From positions 62,001 through 126,000 of the forward strand of contig CAWEME010000009.1 in NCBI GenBank assembly GCA_963810055.1: a stretch of 64,000 nucleotides of DNA, written 5' to 3'. Made by a program: the position numbers and the translations under genes. A model generated the notes under the pieces. That model searched no databases, was not told where the DNA came from, and saw only the letters and a list, made by a program, of their open reading frames with translations. Origin of the DNA: REEB95 sp963810055 (GTDB taxonomy: Bacteria > Pseudomonadota > Alphaproteobacteria > ATCC43930 > CGMCC-115725). Below are positions 35,879 to 45,889 of this stretch, piece by piece (positions within the stretch are counted from its first letter, which is position 1; each line of letters opens with the position of its first letter).

Positions 35879-36658
35879 CTAGCGATGCTCCCATTTGGCC
35901 GGACGCTTGGCGATGAAGGCTTCGAGACCCTCGATCGCGTCGCGGGTCGACATCAGGTCGTCGAGATAAAGGCGCTCGACGCGGGCGAGCTTGGCGCGCA
36001 GCCGCTCGACCAGATCGACCCGCGAAGCGCGCAGCGCGCGCCGCAGCGCCGCGCCGCTTTTGTCGGCGAGATGCGCGTTGAACCAGGCGAGCGCCTCGGC
36101 TTCCGGATCCTCGGCGATCGCGGAGATGAGACCGAGCGCGTGCGCTTCGCCGGCGGATAGGCTGCGGCCGGAAAGCAGCAAATCCTCGGCGGCGGCGAAG
36201 CCGATGCGCTCGGGCAGCAGGCAAGAGGCCGCCGGCGCGATGACGCCGAGCCTGATCTCGGGCTGGCCGAATTTGGCTTCGGGCGAAGCGAAGATCGCGG
36301 TGCCGGCGCAGGCGAGCTCGAGGCCGCCGCCGAGGCATTGGCCGCGGATTGCGACCAGCACCGGAACCGGGCTTTCGACCAGGCGCAGGATCAGCGCGTG
36401 GAAGCCCTTCAGCATCGCGGCGCAACGGCCGGGGAGATGCTCCTCGACGCTGGCGCCGAAGCTGAAATTGGGCCCATCGGCGTCGATCAGCAATGCCAGA
36501 AGATCGTCGCGGCCGAGATGCAAGTCGAGCGCCGCGCCGAGGGCCGCGACCATGGCCGCGTCGATGACGTTGGCCTTGGGCCGCGCCAAGCGCAGCCGCA
36601 GCAGCTTGCCGCCTTGCTCCAGCCAGACCCGGAGCGGAGAGGGCAAAGCAGAAGTCAC
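35879..36658 (-). CDS. dch: cyclohexa-1,5-diene-1-carbonyl-CoA hydratase
   Basis: A crotonase-fold enzyme that hydrates the product of benzoyl-CoA reductase to 6-hydroxycyclohex-1-ene-1-carbonyl-CoA. The 259-residue protein has FSFGASVEEHLPGR, RGQCLGGGLELACAG, and ASPEAKFGQPEIRLGVIAP. It begins with GTG at 36658 overlapping the oah stop (GTGA). Position between oah and bcrC supports Dch rather than a generic enoyl-CoA hydratase. Confidence 0.9.
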   Translation of the reverse strand: MTSALPSPLRVWLEQGGKLLRLRLARPKANVIDAAMVAALGAALDLHLGRDDLLALLIDADGPNFSFGASVEEHLPGRCAAMLKGFHALILRLVESPVPVLVAIRGQCLGGGLELACAGTAIFASPEAKFGQPEIRLGVIAPAASCLLPERIGFAAAEDLLLSGRSLSAGEAHALGLISAIAEDPEAEALAWFNAHLADKSGAALRRALRASRVDLVERLRAKLARVERLYLDDLMSTRDAIEGLEAFIAKRPAKWEHR

Positions 36659-37794
36659 TTTGCGCCTCCGGCCTTCGGGATCAGGCTCTCCGCGAAATCC
36701 TCGGTCCAGGGCGCGCCCTTGGCGAGGGATTGCCGCAAGGCGATGAAGTCGATCTCGCGGTGATCCTTGGGTCCTTCGTTGAAGGCGCGGAACCCCGCCT
36801 TGGCTTCCGCCATCATGTTGAGGGCGAGCCAGGAGCGCGAATTCTCCTTGTTGCGGTTCCACACGTCGAGCTTCGGCTTGCGCAGCTCCTCGAAGCTCTT
36901 GGTCAGGCATTCGGGGAAGGTGAGCAAAAGCTTGCCGCAGAGCTGCTCGACCTTCTCGTCGAGCAGCGACAGATCGACCTTGCCGCGGGCGAGCAGCTTC
37001 TTGCCTTCGGCCAGCGCTTCGCCGGTCTTGGGTTCGCCGTGAACGATGCGGCCGTATTCGTCGCAGTAGCGGTCGGTCACGACCAGCGGATTGGGCACGA
37101 ACTTGCCGTCGACCTTGAGGCCGGGGACGATGTCGTAGAGCAAGCCCAGCCGGTAGGCCTTGTGCGCCGACCAGTGCTCGCACAGCGTGCCGGATTCCAT
37201 CGCCCGCTCCATCCCGACCATGACCGGCAGGAAGTCGGTGGCGCCGCCCAGCGCCGCGGAGCCGTGCTTGGGTCCGGCCTGGCCGAAGCGCGCGAGGTCC
37301 TGCGCGACGGTGAAGTCGCAGGCCATGCCGATTTCCTGGCCGCCGCCGATGCGCATGCCGTTGACGCGGCAGACCACCGGCTTGTCGCAGCCGAGGATCG
37401 AGGACACCATGTCGTTGAAGAGACGCATGTACTGCCGGTATTCCTGCGCGTTGCCGGCGTAATACTCGGCGTATTCCTTGGTGTTGCCGCCGGTGCAGAA
37501 GGCGCGGTCGCCGCTGCCGGTGAATACCGTTGCGACGACGTCGCGGGCCGCGCTCGCCGCGCGGAAGGCGAGGATCACGCCCTTCACCATTTCCGTGGTG
37601 TAGGCGTTGTACTGCTCGGCATTGTCGAGAATGATCCAGGCGTTGTAGAGACCCGGGACCACGGTGCCGTCCGGCGTCTTCGCCGACCGCTTCTCGAAGC
37701 GCAGTCCCGGCACCGAGAATTCGCGCACCAGATTGTGATCCCGCAGAGTCTGCGGCTTGGTCTTGGCGGCGATGGCGAGGGTGGATTCAACCAT
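36655..37794 (-). CDS. oah: 6-oxocyclohex-1-ene-1-carbonyl-CoA hydrolase
   Basis: Oah hydrates and opens the ring to 3-hydroxypimelyl-CoA. The 379-residue crotonase-superfamily protein is longer than ordinary hydratases. It carries the Oah-typical FCTGGNTKEYAEYYAGN, RVNGMRIGGGQEIGMACDF and GPKHGSAALGGATDFLP. It has a strong ribosome site (GAAGGAG) and heads the operon oah-dch-bcrCBAD-fdx. The dehydrogenase that should act between Dch and Oah (had) is not next to it and not in this window. Confidence 0.93.
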   Translation of the reverse strand: MVESTLAIAAKTKPQTLRDHNLVREFSVPGLRFEKRSAKTPDGTVVPGLYNAWIILDNAEQYNAYTTEMVKGVILAFRAASAARDVVATVFTGSGDRAFCTGGNTKEYAEYYAGNAQEYRQYMRLFNDMVSSILGCDKPVVCRVNGMRIGGGQEIGMACDFTVAQDLARFGQAGPKHGSAALGGATDFLPVMVGMERAMESGTLCEHWSAHKAYRLGLLYDIVPGLKVDGKFVPNPLVVTDRYCDEYGRIVHGEPKTGEALAEGKKLLARGKVDLSLLDEKVEQLCGKLLLTFPECLTKSFEELRKPKLDVWNRNKENSRSWLALNMMAEAKAGFRAFNEGPKDHREIDFIALRQSLAKGAPWTEDFAESLIPKAGGAK

Positions 37795-38051
37795 GGGGAG
37801 CTCCTTCTCGATCCTGGAAAGTCACGCTTCCCGCGCGGGATTGACGCGGCGTTTCACGGCATGACGATGCACGGCGTCGAAGACATTATGGATGGCGGCA
37901 AGCGGCTGCGGCCCCTTGGCCGCCTCCATTATCCCCCGATCGGCCGGTTCAAGCATCTGCCCTTCCCTCCGGCGCCAGACCGGCCCGGGAGGTCGATTCC
38001 GGCCCCCCGGCCCGGTGGCGCTAAACCTTGACGCAGGCCCTCCCGGCGTTA

Positions 38052-38075
38052 AAATCGGTATAAGAGTACCGATTT
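38052..38075. promoter_or_regulatory. inverted repeat AAATCGGTA-N6-TACCGATTT, likely repressor operator
   Basis: Left arm 38052-38060, spacer 38061-38066, right arm 38067-38075, perfectly symmetric. A near-identical element with the same 6-bp spacing lies in front of the pad operon (52366-52387). Both sit on the gene side of a perfect FNR box. The BadM-like Rrf2 protein encoded at 53.1 kb is the best candidate ligand protein. Confidence 0.6.
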
Positions 38076-38127
38076 ACCGGAGTAGCCGTCAACGTCCATA
38101 ACCTGCGCTTTGTTGTCGCGCCTGGTC

Positions 38128-38141
38128 TTGATCTAAATCAA
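38128..38141. promoter_or_regulatory. FNR/AadR box TTGATCTAAATCAA
   Basis: Perfect match to TTGAT-N4-ATCAA, 52 bp before the korA start codon. In Rhodopseudomonas palustris the FNR homologue AadR activates anaerobic benzoate genes; the same logic is inferred here. The regulator itself is not in the window. Confidence 0.75.
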
Positions 38142-38192
38142 CCGTCCGTCACGTTCCGTCGGAGATACTGAAAAAAAGGAGAAGCCAAAGCC

Positions 38193-39933
38193 GTGACGCC
38201 CCAACGCAAGTCTCCGTCGTCGATTTCCATCGCCCTCTCCGGCAGCGGCGGCTCCGGCGTGATGACCGCCGGCGACATGCTGCTGGAGGCGGCGGCGCTG
38301 GCGGGCTGCTACGGGCTGATGAGCCGCACCAGCGGGCCGCAGATCCGCGGCGGCGAGGCGGCGGCCCTGCTGCGCCTGGCGCGCGAGCCCATCGAATGCC
38401 ACGGCGACAGCTTCGACATCCTGATGGCGATCGATTGGGTCAACACCGAGCGCTTCGCCGCCGAAATCCCGCTCGGCGCGCACAGCCTGATGATCGGCGA
38501 CCCGGCCCAAGGCTCGGCCCCGGCCGAATTCGCGAATTTAGGGGCGCGTCCACTGGCGCTGCCGATGAAGGATCTGGCCAAGAAGATTCCACACGGACGG
38601 GCCAACATGGTGGCGCTGGGATATATCGCCAGCCTGATCGGCCTGCCGGCGGCCGCGTTGGCCGAAGCGATCCGCCGCAGCCTGGGCGCCAACAGCGACG
38701 CCGTCACGGCGAGCCTCGCCGCGGCGGAAGCGGGCAGCGCCGCCGCGCAAGGCGTCGAATGTCCCTTCAGGCTGGCGCCGGGCGGGACCGAGCGCGACAA
38801 GCGCTGGCTCATCACGGGCAACGAGGCGGCGGGCTTTGGCGCGCTCAAGGGCGGCGTGCGTTTCGTCGCCGCTTATCCGATCACGCCCGCGACCGAAATA
38901 TTGGAATGGATGGCGCCGGCGCTGACGGAGGTCGGCGGCGTGCTGGTTCAGGCCGAGGACGAGCTCGCCTCGATCAACATGGCGATCGGCGCCTCCTATG
39001 GCGGCACGCCCGCGCTGACCGCGACCTCGGGCCCGGGCCTGTCGCTGATGGTCGAATCCCTGGGCCTGGCGATCTCCGCCGAGGTGCCGATCGTGGTGGT
39101 CGACGTCATGCGCAGCGGCCCTTCGACCGGCATCCCGACCAAATCGGAACAGAGCGATCTCAACATCGCGCTCTACGGGCCGCACGGCGATACGCCCCAC
39201 GTCGTGGTCGCGCCCAATTCGGTGGCCGATTGCCTGATGACGACGCAATGGGCCGTCCATCTCGCCGAGGCGATGCAGGTGCCGGCGCTGGTGCTCTCCG
39301 ATCAATCCTTCGGGCAGACGCGCATGGTCATCGACCGGCCGGCCGATGTCGCCTTCGCCGGCCAGCGCAAGACCGCCAACGGCGAGGCGCAACCCTATCG
39401 CCGCTACGCCTTGACCGAATCCGGAATCTCGCCGATGGCGATCCCCGGCACGCCGGGTCTGATGCACACCGCCGACGGCCTCGAGCACAGCGAGCGCGGC
39501 ACGCCGTCGAGCCAGGCCAAGGATCACCTGGCGCAGCTCGACAAAAGGAAGCGCAAGCTCGATACCGCCGATTACGGCCGGCATTGGGCCGAGGTCGAAG
39601 GCGACGGCGAGGGCGACGTCGCCATCATCACCTGGGGTTCCTGCACGGCGCCGGCGCGCGAGGCCTTGGCGTTGGCCCGCGCCGACGGCGTCCGCGCCAA
39701 GCTCATCTCGCTGCGTCTGCTGTCCCCGGCGCAGCCGGGGCGCCTCGACGAGCTGCTCGAAGGGCGTGAAGCGCGTGCTGGTCGTCGAGCAGACCCACAG
39801 CGGCCAATTCCACCGCTATCTGCGCGCGGAGTATTCGCTCCCCGGCGAGGTGCGGGCGCTCTACCGGCCCGGGCCGTTGCCGCTGCGTCCGTCGGAGATT
39901 CACCGCCAACTCGTCCAATGGAGCAGCCCATGA
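38193..39933 (+). CDS. korA: 2-oxoglutarate:ferredoxin oxidoreductase alpha subunit (gamma-alpha fusion), frame broken once
   Basis: KorA oxidises 2-oxoglutarate to succinyl-CoA together with KorB, reducing the ferredoxin used by benzoyl-CoA reductase. Residues 1-190 form the gamma domain (IALSGSGGSGVMTAGDMLLEAA). The alpha domain starts at about residue 205 with ITGNEAAGFGALKGGVRFVAAYPITPATEILEW and contains SGPGLSLMVESLG. At about 39763 the frame shifts by one extra G. After it GVKRVLVVEQTHSGQFHRYLRAE continues to a stop at 39931-39933 that overlaps korB. GTG start at 38193 with AAGGAG upstream. An apparent 856-residue KorA-KorB fusion is an artefact of this shift. Confidence 0.87.
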
Positions 39934-40763
39934 GCGTGTCCGCCGAAACTCTGCCCGCCGCCAAGGATTTCAAATCGGACGCCAAGCCGGTCTGGTGCCC
40001 GGGCTGCGGCGATTATTCGGTCCTGACCTCGCTCACCCGCGCCTTCGCCCAGCTCGCCGTCCGGCCGGAAAACGTCGCGGTGGTTTCCGGGATCGGCTGC
40101 TCGTCGCGGATTCCGGCCTATACGAATTGCTACGGCTTTCACGGGGTCCACGGCCGGGCGCTGGCGGTCGCGACCGGCCTCAAGGTCGCGCGTCCGGATC
40201 TGACCGTGGTCGCCGCCGGCGGCGACGGCGACGGCTATTCGATCGGCGGCAATCATTTTCTCCATGCCTGCCGCCGCAACGTCGATCTCACCTACATCGT
40301 GATGGACAATCACGTCTACGGCATGACCAAGGGCCAAGCCTCGCCCACGACCGAGCCCGATTGGGACAACGCGCTGGCGCCCGGCGGGACGGGCGTGCGG
40401 CCCTTCAATCCGCTGGTCATCGCGCTGGCCTCGGGGGCCAATTTCGTCGCGCGCGCCTTTTCCGGCGACGTGGTCGGCACCGCCGACATCATCGCCAAGG
40501 CGATCTCAAGCCCGGGATTCTCCTTCGTCGAGGTTCTGAGCCCGTGCATCACCTTCCGGCCTGAACAACGCGGCTGGAAGGAATCGGTCCGGCCGGCTCC
40601 GGTCGTGACCACCGACGATCCCGGGCGCGCGGCGCGGCGGTTCATGACCGATGACGGCTTCAACATCGGCGTGCTCTACCACGGCAACCGCAAGCCTTAT
40701 CAGCCGCCGATCGGACAGAAGCGCAAGACGCTCTCCGAAATCGAACGGGAGTTCGCGTTATGA
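39930..40763 (+). CDS. korB: 2-oxoglutarate:ferredoxin oxidoreductase beta subunit
   Basis: The 277-residue thiamine-diphosphate subunit. It shows KPVWCPGCGDYSVLTSLTRAF, VSGIGCSSRIPAYTNCYGFHGVHGRALA and the TPP/Mg motif GGDGDGYSIGGNHFLHACRRN, followed by TYIVMDNHVYGMTKGQASPT. Three conserved cysteines suggest a [4Fe-4S] cluster. The ATG overlaps the korA stop (ATGA). Pairing with korA next to bcr/fdx is the known arrangement in anaerobic benzoate degraders. Confidence 0.92.
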   Translation: MSVSAETLPAAKDFKSDAKPVWCPGCGDYSVLTSLTRAFAQLAVRPENVAVVSGIGCSSRIPAYTNCYGFHGVHGRALAVATGLKVARPDLTVVAAGGDGDGYSIGGNHFLHACRRNVDLTYIVMDNHVYGMTKGQASPTTEPDWDNALAPGGTGVRPFNPLVIALASGANFVARAFSGDVVGTADIIAKAISSPGFSFVEVLSPCITFRPEQRGWKESVRPAPVVTTDDPGRAARRFMTDDGFNIGVLYHGNRKPYQPPIGQKRKTLSEIEREFAL

Positions 40764-41314
40764 GCGCCGCCCGCCCGGGAGGCGGAAAGCAGCCGCCGGC
40801 GGCGCCGGAAGTCGGCACGCTCGCGGACCTGTTGTCGCGCGCCCATGCGATGGAGGTCGAGGCGGCCGAGCGTTACGACGAATTCGCCGCCCAGATGGAG
40901 CTTCACAGCAACCGCGAGGTTGCGGCGCTGTTCCGCAAGCTGGCCGGCATCGAGCGCAAGCACGCCGACAGTCTCGCTTCCGATTTGCGCGCGCGCGGGC
41001 TCCCGGTCGCGGGCGCCGCGCCCCTCGGGGCGCCGGGCAAGGAAGGGTTGGAGACCGACAGCGGCGAATCGCTGCACTATCTCATGACGCCTTATCACGC
41101 CCTCGACCTCGCGTTGCAGAACGAGCGGCGGGCGGTGGCGTTCTTCACCGCGCTGGTCCAGGGCGGCGTACCCGCGGAGCTGCGCGGGCTGGCCAAGGAG
41201 TTCGCGCGCGAGGAAACCGAGCATGTCGAGCTTTTGATCCAATGGCTGGCCCGCACGCCCAAGCCGGAGAAGGATTGGGCCTACGATCCCGACGAACCCC
41301 GCATGCCGGAGTGA
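40760..41314 (+). CDS. ferritin-like / rubrerythrin-type diiron protein
   Basis: A 184-residue protein with a four-helix ferritin-like fold. The first half shows EVEAAERYDEFAAQMELHSN and GIERKHADSL (E...ExxH); the second shows LALQNERRAVAFFTALVQ and REETEHVELL (E...ExxH). These are the ligands of a diiron site. There is no rubredoxin-type CxxC domain. The start overlaps the korB stop (ATGA), so it is translationally coupled to korAB. Peroxide or oxygen protection of the ferredoxin-dependent enzymes is an inference. Confidence 0.75.
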   Translation: MSAARPGGGKQPPAAPEVGTLADLLSRAHAMEVEAAERYDEFAAQMELHSNREVAALFRKLAGIERKHADSLASDLRARGLPVAGAAPLGAPGKEGLETDSGESLHYLMTPYHALDLALQNERRAVAFFTALVQGGVPAELRGLAKEFAREETEHVELLIQWLARTPKPEKDWAYDPDEPRMPE

Positions 41315-41333
41315 CGGGCGGTTTCGCCGAGCC

Positions 41334-42021
<688 letters not shown>

Positions 42022-42035
<14 letters not shown>

Positions 42036-42810
42036 GCGCCGCCTCTTTCGAGCCGTGCCGGCCAAGATAGGCCTCGATCACTTCGGGATTGCGCCGCACC
42101 TCGTCCGCGACGCCTTCGGCGAGCTTCCGGCCGCTGTCCAGCACCAGAATCCGGTCGGAGATCCGCATCACGAAGCGCATGTTGTGCTCGACCAGCACGA
42201 CGGTGATGCCCCAACCGGCGATCTCGCGCACCAGGGCCTCCACCGCCCCGGTCTCGACCGGGTTGCAGCCCGCGGCGGGCTCGTCGAGCAGCAGGATGCG
42301 CGGCTCGAGCGCCAGGGCGCGCGCGATTTCCAGGCGGCGAAGCCCGCCGTAAGGCAAGGACCCCGCCGGACGGTCCGCCCGGTCGGCGAGCCCGACGAAT
42401 TGGAGCAGCTCCAGCGCCTTTGCCCGCGTGGCGCGATTCTGGCGTCCGACCGAGGGGAACCGCAGCAACGCCTTGGTCAAGTCCCGCGCCTCCCGGATAT
42501 GGCGGCCGACCATCACGTTCTCGACCACGCTCATATGCATGAAGATCTGCAGATTTTGGAACGTGCGCGCCAAACCCTTGGCGGCGATGACATGCGGCGC
42601 GAGCCCGGTCACGTCCTCGCCGGCGAGCAGGACCCGGCCGCTGCTGGGGCGGTAGATGCCGGACATGATGTTGAACAGCGTGGTCTTGCCGGCGCCGTTC
42701 GGCCCGATGATCGAGAAGATCTTGCCGGATTCGACCGCGAAGCTGACGTCGTCGACCGCGACGATGCCGTCGAAGGCGAGGCCGACATTCTCGGCCGCGA
42801 GCGCCTTCAC
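42022..42810 (-). CDS. livG: branched-chain-type ABC transporter ATPase LivG (phenylacetate operon)
   Basis: A 262-residue LivG-type ATPase: IIGPNGAGKTTLFNIMSGIYRP, the GLARTFQNLQIFMHMSVVENVMVG motif, LPYGGLRRLEIARALA signature and ILLLDEPAAGCNPVET. GTG start at 42810 overlaps the livM stop (GTGA). The signature carries YGGLRR instead of the more usual YGxQRR. Confidence 0.9.
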
Positions 42811-43751
42811 GAGAACCTCCGCGCCAGCATGCGCTGGATGCCCGGAACGATGCCGAGCCGCAGGAAAATCATCGCCAGCATGATGATGAGGCCGAGCAAG
42901 GCCTGCTCGTATTCCATGAACACCGTGAGCAGCTGGGGCAGCGTGACCAGCAGCGCCGCGCCGACGACGCTCCCCAACACCGAGCCCATGCCGCCGAGCA
43001 CGACCATCGCGACGAGTTCGATCGAATGCAGGAAGCCGGCCAAGTCGGGGGTGATGAAGCCGTCGAACAGCGCGAGCTCCGATCCCGCGATCGAGGCGTA
43101 GACCGCGGCCAGAACGAAGGCCCAGAGCTTGTGCCGCGCGACGTCGACGCCGCAGAGCGATGTGGCGATTTCGCTGTCGTGGAGCGCGCGCAACGCCCGT
43201 CCGGCGGAGCTGTCCTCGAGATTGAGCGCGAGCCAGGCGCCGATAACCAGCACCACGCCCGAAATCCAATACCAGGCGGCCGGCCCGGTAATGCGGATAT
43301 CCGCGAATGCCAGACGCGCCACCGCGATCCCGTCGGGTCCGCCGGTCCATCCCGATTCGCTGGTCAGCACCAGCGCGATCAGCACGCCGAAGCCCAGGGT
43401 TCCGATCGCGAGATAGTGCCCCTTGAGCCGCAACATGGGCCGGCCGACCAGCCAGGCGACGGCGCCCGATAGGGCCGCGCCGAGAAAGATGCAGAGCCAG
43501 GAGGCGAGGCCGAAGCGCGCGGGACCGATCGCGACCGCATAGGCGCCGATGCCGAAAAATCCGGCATGGCCCAGGCTGACCTGGCCGGCATAGCCCATGA
43601 GAATATTGAGTCCGATCGCCGCCAGGGCCGAGATCCAAACCAGGGCGGCGACGCGATAGTAATAGCCGGACGAGAAAACCAGCGGCAGCGATGCCACCAG
43701 CGCGACGAGGATGAGCAGCGTCATCCAGCGGTTCGAGAAAATCCCGCGCAC
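42807..43751 (-). CDS. livM: branched-chain-type ABC transporter permease LivM (phenylacetate operon)
   Basis: A 314-residue LivM permease with GLNILMGYAGQVSLGHAGFFGIGAYA, SGWTGGPDGIAV, and RALRALHDSEIATSLCGVDVARHKLWAF. Eight or more helices. It follows livH by one base and overlaps livG by four. Confidence 0.9.
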   Translation of the reverse strand: MRGIFSNRWMTLLILVALVASLPLVFSSGYYYRVAALVWISALAAIGLNILMGYAGQVSLGHAGFFGIGAYAVAIGPARFGLASWLCIFLGAALSGAVAWLVGRPMLRLKGHYLAIGTLGFGVLIALVLTSESGWTGGPDGIAVARLAFADIRITGPAAWYWISGVVLVIGAWLALNLEDSSAGRALRALHDSEIATSLCGVDVARHKLWAFVLAAVYASIAGSELALFDGFITPDLAGFLHSIELVAMVVLGGMGSVLGSVVGAALLVTLPQLLTVFMEYEQALLGLIIMLAMIFLRLGIVPGIQRMLARRFS

Positions 43752-43752
43752 G

Positions 43753-44625
43753 CTAGACCCGCTCCACGCTGCGCCTGCCGAGCAGGCCGCGCGGCGATAT
43801 GAACAGGACGATCAGGATCACGATGAAGGCGATGCCGTCCTTGTAGGTGGAACTGATATAGCCGGCGCCGAAGGCTTCCATCAGGCCGAGCAACAGCCCG
43901 CCCAAAACTGCTCCCAGCGGATTGCCCATGCCGCCGAGCATGCCGCCGGCGAACCCCTTGAGCGCGAGCAACGTGCCAATGTTGTAGTTCGTCAGCGTGA
44001 TCGGCGTGACCAGGATGCCGGCGACGGCGCCGATCGCGGCGGAAATGCCGAAGGAAAGCGTCACGATCAGCTTGGTGTCGATGCCGACGAGATGCGCGGC
44101 GAGGCGGTTGGCCGCCGTCGCCAGCACCGCCTTGCCGAGGATCGTGCGCTCGAGAAAAACGTACAGCATGACGACGATCGCCGCCGTGCCGCCCATCACC
44201 CAGAAGCTCTGGGGCAGGATCGTCGCGCCCAGCACCGTGAAGGGCTCGTCGCCGGAAAAGGCGGGCAGTTTGTGAAACTGCTTGTCGAAGACGATCTGGG
44301 CGACGCCCCGGATCAGAATCGAAGCGCCGATGGTGATGATGATGAGCGCGACCGGCGAGGCGTCGCGCGCCGGTTCGATGGCGAGCCGATGAAGCGCCAC
44401 GCCGACGGCGACGGCGACCGCAATGGCGATGAGCGCCGCCAGCGGCAAGGGAACGCCGGCCGCCAGCATCACGACCGTCACCATGCCGCCCAGCATGACG
44501 AACTCGCCCTGGGCGAAATTCACCACATCCGAGGCGTTGTAGATGAGGGTGAAGCCCAGCGCCACCAGCGCATAGACGGCCCCGACCGTCAGGCCCGAAA
44601 ATGCGAATTGCAGGAACGCCGCCAT
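43753..44625 (-). CDS. livH: branched-chain-type ABC transporter permease LivH (phenylacetate operon)
   Basis: A 290-residue LivH permease: FAFSGLTVGAVYALVALGFTLIYNASDVVNFAQGEFVMLGGM at the N-terminus, and GNPLGAVLGGLLLGLMEAFGAGYISSTYKDGIAF near the end. ATG 44625 is chosen; a TTG at 44643 or GTG at 44631 are alternatives, none with a strong ribosome site. About 93 bp separate it from the binding-protein gene. This gap holds GC-rich sequence that could form a processing hairpin, as is common after binding-protein genes. Confidence 0.88.
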   Translation of the reverse strand: MAAFLQFAFSGLTVGAVYALVALGFTLIYNASDVVNFAQGEFVMLGGMVTVVMLAAGVPLPLAALIAIAVAVAVGVALHRLAIEPARDASPVALIIITIGASILIRGVAQIVFDKQFHKLPAFSGDEPFTVLGATILPQSFWVMGGTAAIVVMLYVFLERTILGKAVLATAANRLAAHLVGIDTKLIVTLSFGISAAIGAVAGILVTPITLTNYNIGTLLALKGFAGGMLGGMGNPLGAVLGGLLLGLMEAFGAGYISSTYKDGIAFIVILIVLFISPRGLLGRRSVERV

Positions 44626-44718
44626 GGTCACGAGTCCGTCCAAATACGCGGGGCCGCGCCCCCCGCCCGAGGAGGGCGCGCCTCGCCAGTCTCGCCGATC
44701 AGATCGGCCGAGTCGTAC

Positions 44719-45889
44719 TCAGTTCGTCGCCGCCACCAAGGTCCAGTCGCCGTTCTTGATTTCCAGCATCCGGAACGCCGCGAGGCTGAGACCGAGATGG
44801 TCGGTCGGCGACATGTTCACGATCCCGCCCGTGCCGATGAAATGCGAGGTCTTCTCGATCTCATCCCGGATCTTCTTGGGATCGGCGCTGCCGCCGCGCC
44901 GGATGGCCGCAACGACGATGTTGAGGCCGTCATAGGCGTGACCGCCGAAGGTGGAAACCGGCTCGCCGGTCGCCTTTTCGTAAGTCGTCTTGTAGGCGAC
45001 CACCACCTTCTTCTGCGGATCGTTGTCCGGAAGCTGGTTGGCGACGAGCAACGCCGCCGCCGGCAGCCGCACGCCCTCGGCGGCAGGCCCCGCCAGGTCG
45101 ATATAGCTCTTGGAGGCGACGCCGTGACTTTCATAGAGCGGCACGGAGATGCCGAGCTGCCGGTAGTTGCGCGTGACGATGGCCGGTCCCTGCCCGAAGC
45201 CGGGATTGATCACCGCCTGGATCCCCGCCGTGTTCTTGATGTTCGTCAACTGCGGAGTCATGTCGCTGTCCTGCGCGCCGTAGCTTTCGTCTACGAGCAC
45301 GGTGATGCCGTAGTTTCCGACCACCTTGAGGCACTGGTCGTGCATCGACTTGCCGAACGCATCGGTGCCCGCGATCATGCCGATCTTGGTGATTCCGCGG
45401 CTCTTCATGTCCTGGAAGATCTTCTCGCACGCCATCCGGTCGGTATGCGGCGTCTTGAAGATGTATTTCTGCACCGGATCGATGATCTCGATCGCGCCGG
45501 CCAGCGAGACGAACGGAATCTGCGCGTCCTCGAAGATGGGCATCATGGCGAGCGTCGTCCCCGTGGTCGTGCCGCCGACCATGACGGCCACCTTGTCCTG
45601 CTCGACGAGACGGGTGGCGTTGGTGCGCGCCTTATTGGGATCTCCGCCATCGTCATAGACGATGAGCTGGATTTTCCTTCCCAGCACGCCGCCCGAGGCG
45701 TTGATCTTGTCGACATAGAGGTGGAGCGTCTTTTCCTCGGGCGCGCCCAGGAACGACGCCGGACCGGTGACCGACAGGCTGGAGCCGATCTTGATGGTTT
45801 GGGCGAGCGCGTTGGAACCAATCAGACGCCAATACGAAGCAAGCGGTGACCGAAAGCAGAAACAACAGCGTGCGATAAAGCTTAGTCAT
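44719..45889 (-). CDS. periplasmic substrate-binding protein LivK-type (phenylacetate operon), frame broken once
   Basis: A periplasmic binding protein of about 389 residues. A secretory signal (KLYRTLLFLLSVTACFVLAS) leads into NALAQTIKIGSSLSVTGPASFLGAPEEKTLHLYVDKIN and then the long ligand-binding domain. The frame changes once at about 45816, where GGTTCC appears to have one T too many; removing it gives LASDWSNALAQ with a sensible cleavage site. The start at 45889 has GGAGGAAAG before it and overlaps ridA by 4 bp. Phenylacetate uptake is inferred from the operon. Confidence 0.83.

Larger units (their letters stand above)
37795..38192. promoter_or_regulatory. 398-bp divergent control region between oah and korA
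   Basis: No coding sequence is supported here. It holds a perfect FNR box (38128-38141) and a 9-bp perfect inverted repeat (38052-38075), listed separately. For korA, a GATACT -10-like hexamer at 38164-38169 places the FNR box near -41, i.e. class II activation. For oah the same box is at a suitable distance from a possible start near 38092 on the minus strand. That leaves a leader of almost 300 nt in which I see no known riboswitch. Confidence 0.6.

Noticed and set aside
38193..40763. An 856-residue open frame that looks like a natural KorA-KorB fusion
   Set aside because: About 55 residues between the two conserved parts are out of frame. The true KorA C-terminus is in another frame and ends in a stop overlapping the korB ATG, so this is a frameshift artefact.
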